Source: Pseudomonas paraversuta
Lineage (GTDB): Bacteria > Pseudomonadota > Gammaproteobacteria > Pseudomonadales > Pseudomonadaceae
Direction of reading: 5' to 3'
Assembly (NCBI RefSeq): GCF_904063065.1
Contig: NZ_CAJFCL010000002.1
Span: forward strand, 597,506-661,505
DNA: 64,000 nt
Below, piece by piece: positions 62,685 to 64,000 of this stretch. How positions within the stretch are numbered: position 1 is the first letter of the stretch; each line of letters starts with the position of its first letter. Both the position numbers and the translations under genes were made by a program. The notes under the pieces are model-generated. The model was not told where the DNA came from and did not search any database. It saw only the letters and a list, made by a program, of their open reading frames with translations.

Positions 62685-64000
62685 GTGATCGACCCTTCTA
62701 ACAAAATTTCCACCCCCCAGATCAAATCCGCCGTCAGCCTGCTCAACGCCGGTGACCTGTATTCCGGTGCCTACAACTTTATGAGCAGCATTAGTGCCGG
62801 CGTCGATCCGCGCACCGGTGCGTTCTCTGCCTCGATAACCCTGCCCACCGGCGCCGCCAACGATTTGCGCGGGCCCATCGGCCAGCTGCATCTGAGCCAT
62901 AGCCCGCTGATGACAGCCGACCAGGGCTTTGGTCTGGGTTGGATGCTCGGCACCACCTCCTGGGACGGGGCCAGCCAGCAACTGCAACTCAATTCCGGCG
63001 AGCGTTTTCGCGGTGAAATTGTCGGCCAGAACATGCGCTTTCCCGATGTGCGTTTGCCGGTAGTCGCAGTGACCGTTCAGCGTCAGGAAATGTGGGTCCG
63101 GCATAACGACGGCACTTGTGAACGCCTGATTCCTTTGTCGGGGCATGCCAGCCTGTGGGTGGTCAGCACCCTGGTGGGGGCCGATGGCAGCGCCCTGAAT
63201 TTTGACTGGCGTTCGGTTGGCAATGGGGCTTACCTGCAAAAGGTCAGCGATGCCCGGGGCCGCACGGTGCTGGCACTGGCCTACGAGGGCGTGAGAACCC
63301 GCCTGACGTTGCAGCCGTTTACCCCCGCACAGGTGGTGATGTCTTTTCACCGGGTCTCCGGGCAGTTGCGCCGGGTAACGGTGGACGGCCTGCCCGACAG
63401 TGGCTGGCAGTTTGAATACACCCGCAGTGATTCAGGTCTGTTGCTGCTGAACAAATGCACCCAGCCCACTGGCAGCACCGAGGAAGTGACCTATAGCGAG
63501 GCAAACGGCCTCAACCTGCCTGCAGGGGCGCCGTTTGCGCGGATGCCGGTGGTCAGTCAGACCCGCAAAGACCCGGGGGACGGCCAGCCGGTGCAACTGG
63601 TTCGCTATGACTATGGCCTGTATGGCAGCAACAACTATTTTGGCTGGCCGGCAGTGCGCCAGTGGCGCAACCGCGAAGACAACCTCTATCACCTGACCGG
63701 GGCCGGGGATTTTCTCTATGGCTCAACCGAAACCCTGATGGATGCCCGGGGTACTGTTTTGCAAACAGTGTCACGCACCTTTAACCGCTTCCACCTGCTG
63801 ACCCGTGAACGCACGCAACGGGGCCAGACCCTGCAGGAAACCGAAACCACCTATTACGACGAGCCCTGGCTGCCCATTGCCCGGCAACTGCCTTACTTCC
63901 AGTTCCCGCACAAGGTCATTACCCGCAAGGCGCAGCTGGACGGCCAACGGGTGCTGCGAGAGCTTGTTACCGAAGAAGAAACCCGCTACGACGACCTCGG
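62685..64000 (+). CDS. RHS-repeat protein, partial at right edge
   Basis: The frame is open from GTG 62685 to the window end (438 codons). AAGAGA lies 8 bp before the GTG. N-terminal ISAGVDPRTGAFSASITLPT is the typical start of Pseudomonas RHS/TccC-related proteins, and YD-like repeat pieces appear (TRYDDL at the edge, TTYYDEPWLP, VRYDYGLYGS). Family knowledge: RHS proteins form a shell that encloses a variable C-terminal toxin, delivered by type VI secretion or as part of Tc complexes. The toxin end and any immunity gene lie outside the window. Confidence 0.88.
   Translation, partial: MIDPSNKISTPQIKSAVSLLNAGDLYSGAYNFMSSISAGVDPRTGAFSASITLPTGAANDLRGPIGQLHLSHSPLMTADQGFGLGWMLGTTSWDGASQQLQLNSGERFRGEIVGQNMRFPDVRLPVVAVTVQRQEMWVRHNDGTCERLIPLSGHASLWVVSTLVGADGSALNFDWRSVGNGAYLQKVSDARGRTVLALAYEGVRTRLTLQPFTPAQVVMSFHRVSGQLRRVTVDGLPDSGWQFEYTRSDSGLLLLNKCTQPTGSTEEVTYSEANGLNLPAGAPFARMPVVSQTRKDPGDGQPVQLVRYDYGLYGSNNYFGWPAVRQWRNREDNLYHLTGAGDFLYGSTETLMDARGTVLQTVSRTFNRFHLLTRERTQRGQTLQETETTYYDEPWLPIARQLPYFQFPHKVITRKAQLDGQRVLRELVTEEETRYDDL

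Overview
The window looks like chromosomal DNA of a Pseudomonas of the fluorescens type. The evidence is high GC, numerous REP elements of the family with the core GAGCGAGCTTGCCTCGCGA or GGCTTGCCAGCGATG, two OprD-family porins, a complete mtl polyol operon with its AraC activator, a cobW-cobN-chlI cobalt-chelatase block under a B12 riboswitch, and a FAN1-type nuclease. No rRNA, tRNA, CRISPR array, insertion sequence, integrase or origin was seen. The left edge cuts a Mg-chelatase-type ATPase gene and the right edge cuts an RHS-repeat gene.

Layout. 1-5.4 kb (minus): cobalamin block chlI-cobN-cobW, preceded by a cobalamin riboswitch. 5.8-8.4 kb: a glycosyltransferase and convergent cobF, separated by a REP array. 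8.4-18 kb (plus): mtlR, then the mannitol/arabitol/glucitol operon mtlEFGKDYZ (ABC uptake, polyol dehydrogenase, xylulokinase, fructokinase). mtlZ carries an apparent 1-bp frameshift in a T run, and its 3' end has been copied into a ~155-bp tandem repeat together with a REP pair. 18.5-23.5 kb: OprD porin, orphan soluble histidine kinase, parvulin, and a PLP amino-acid deaminase next to a RidA protein. 23.6-27.5 kb (minus): FAN1-like VRR-NUC nuclease overlapping an XPD/DinG-type helicase that itself carries an N-terminal RecB-like nuclease domain. A very regular nine-unit, 103-bp REP array follows. 28.6-33.8 kb: MDR oxidoreductase, two LysR regulators and an MFS exporter.

33.8-46.6 kb is a catabolic island on the minus strand with a divergent LysR gene. 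It encodes an alpha/beta hydrolase, a complete peptide-type ABC importer, an OprD porin, an SxxK serine hydrolase (beta-lactamase/NylB fold family), an omega-amino-acid:pyruvate aminotransferase and an aldehyde dehydrogenase. Together these read as uptake, cleavage, deamination and oxidation of an amide built from an omega-amino acid. The gene order resembles the known NylB-NylD-NylE logic of nylon-oligomer degradation, but the natural substrate is unknown. This is the best candidate here for an undescribed pathway.

46.7-57 kb is an iron-siderophore uptake locus. It holds a TonB-dependent receptor with a Fur-box-like site, a FatB/CeuE-like lipoprotein, two FecCD-type permeases, an ATPase, and a heterodimeric pair of ABC half-transporters arranged like YbtPQ/IrtAB. 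A divergent TetR gene has a palindromic candidate operator. 57-61 kb: GNAT acetyltransferase, a divergent HxlR-MFS pair with a long inverted repeat between them, a small unknown protein and a GntR regulator. 61.6 kb to the end: an unrecognised 327-aa protein and the start of an RHS-repeat protein, separated by a strong terminator hairpin.
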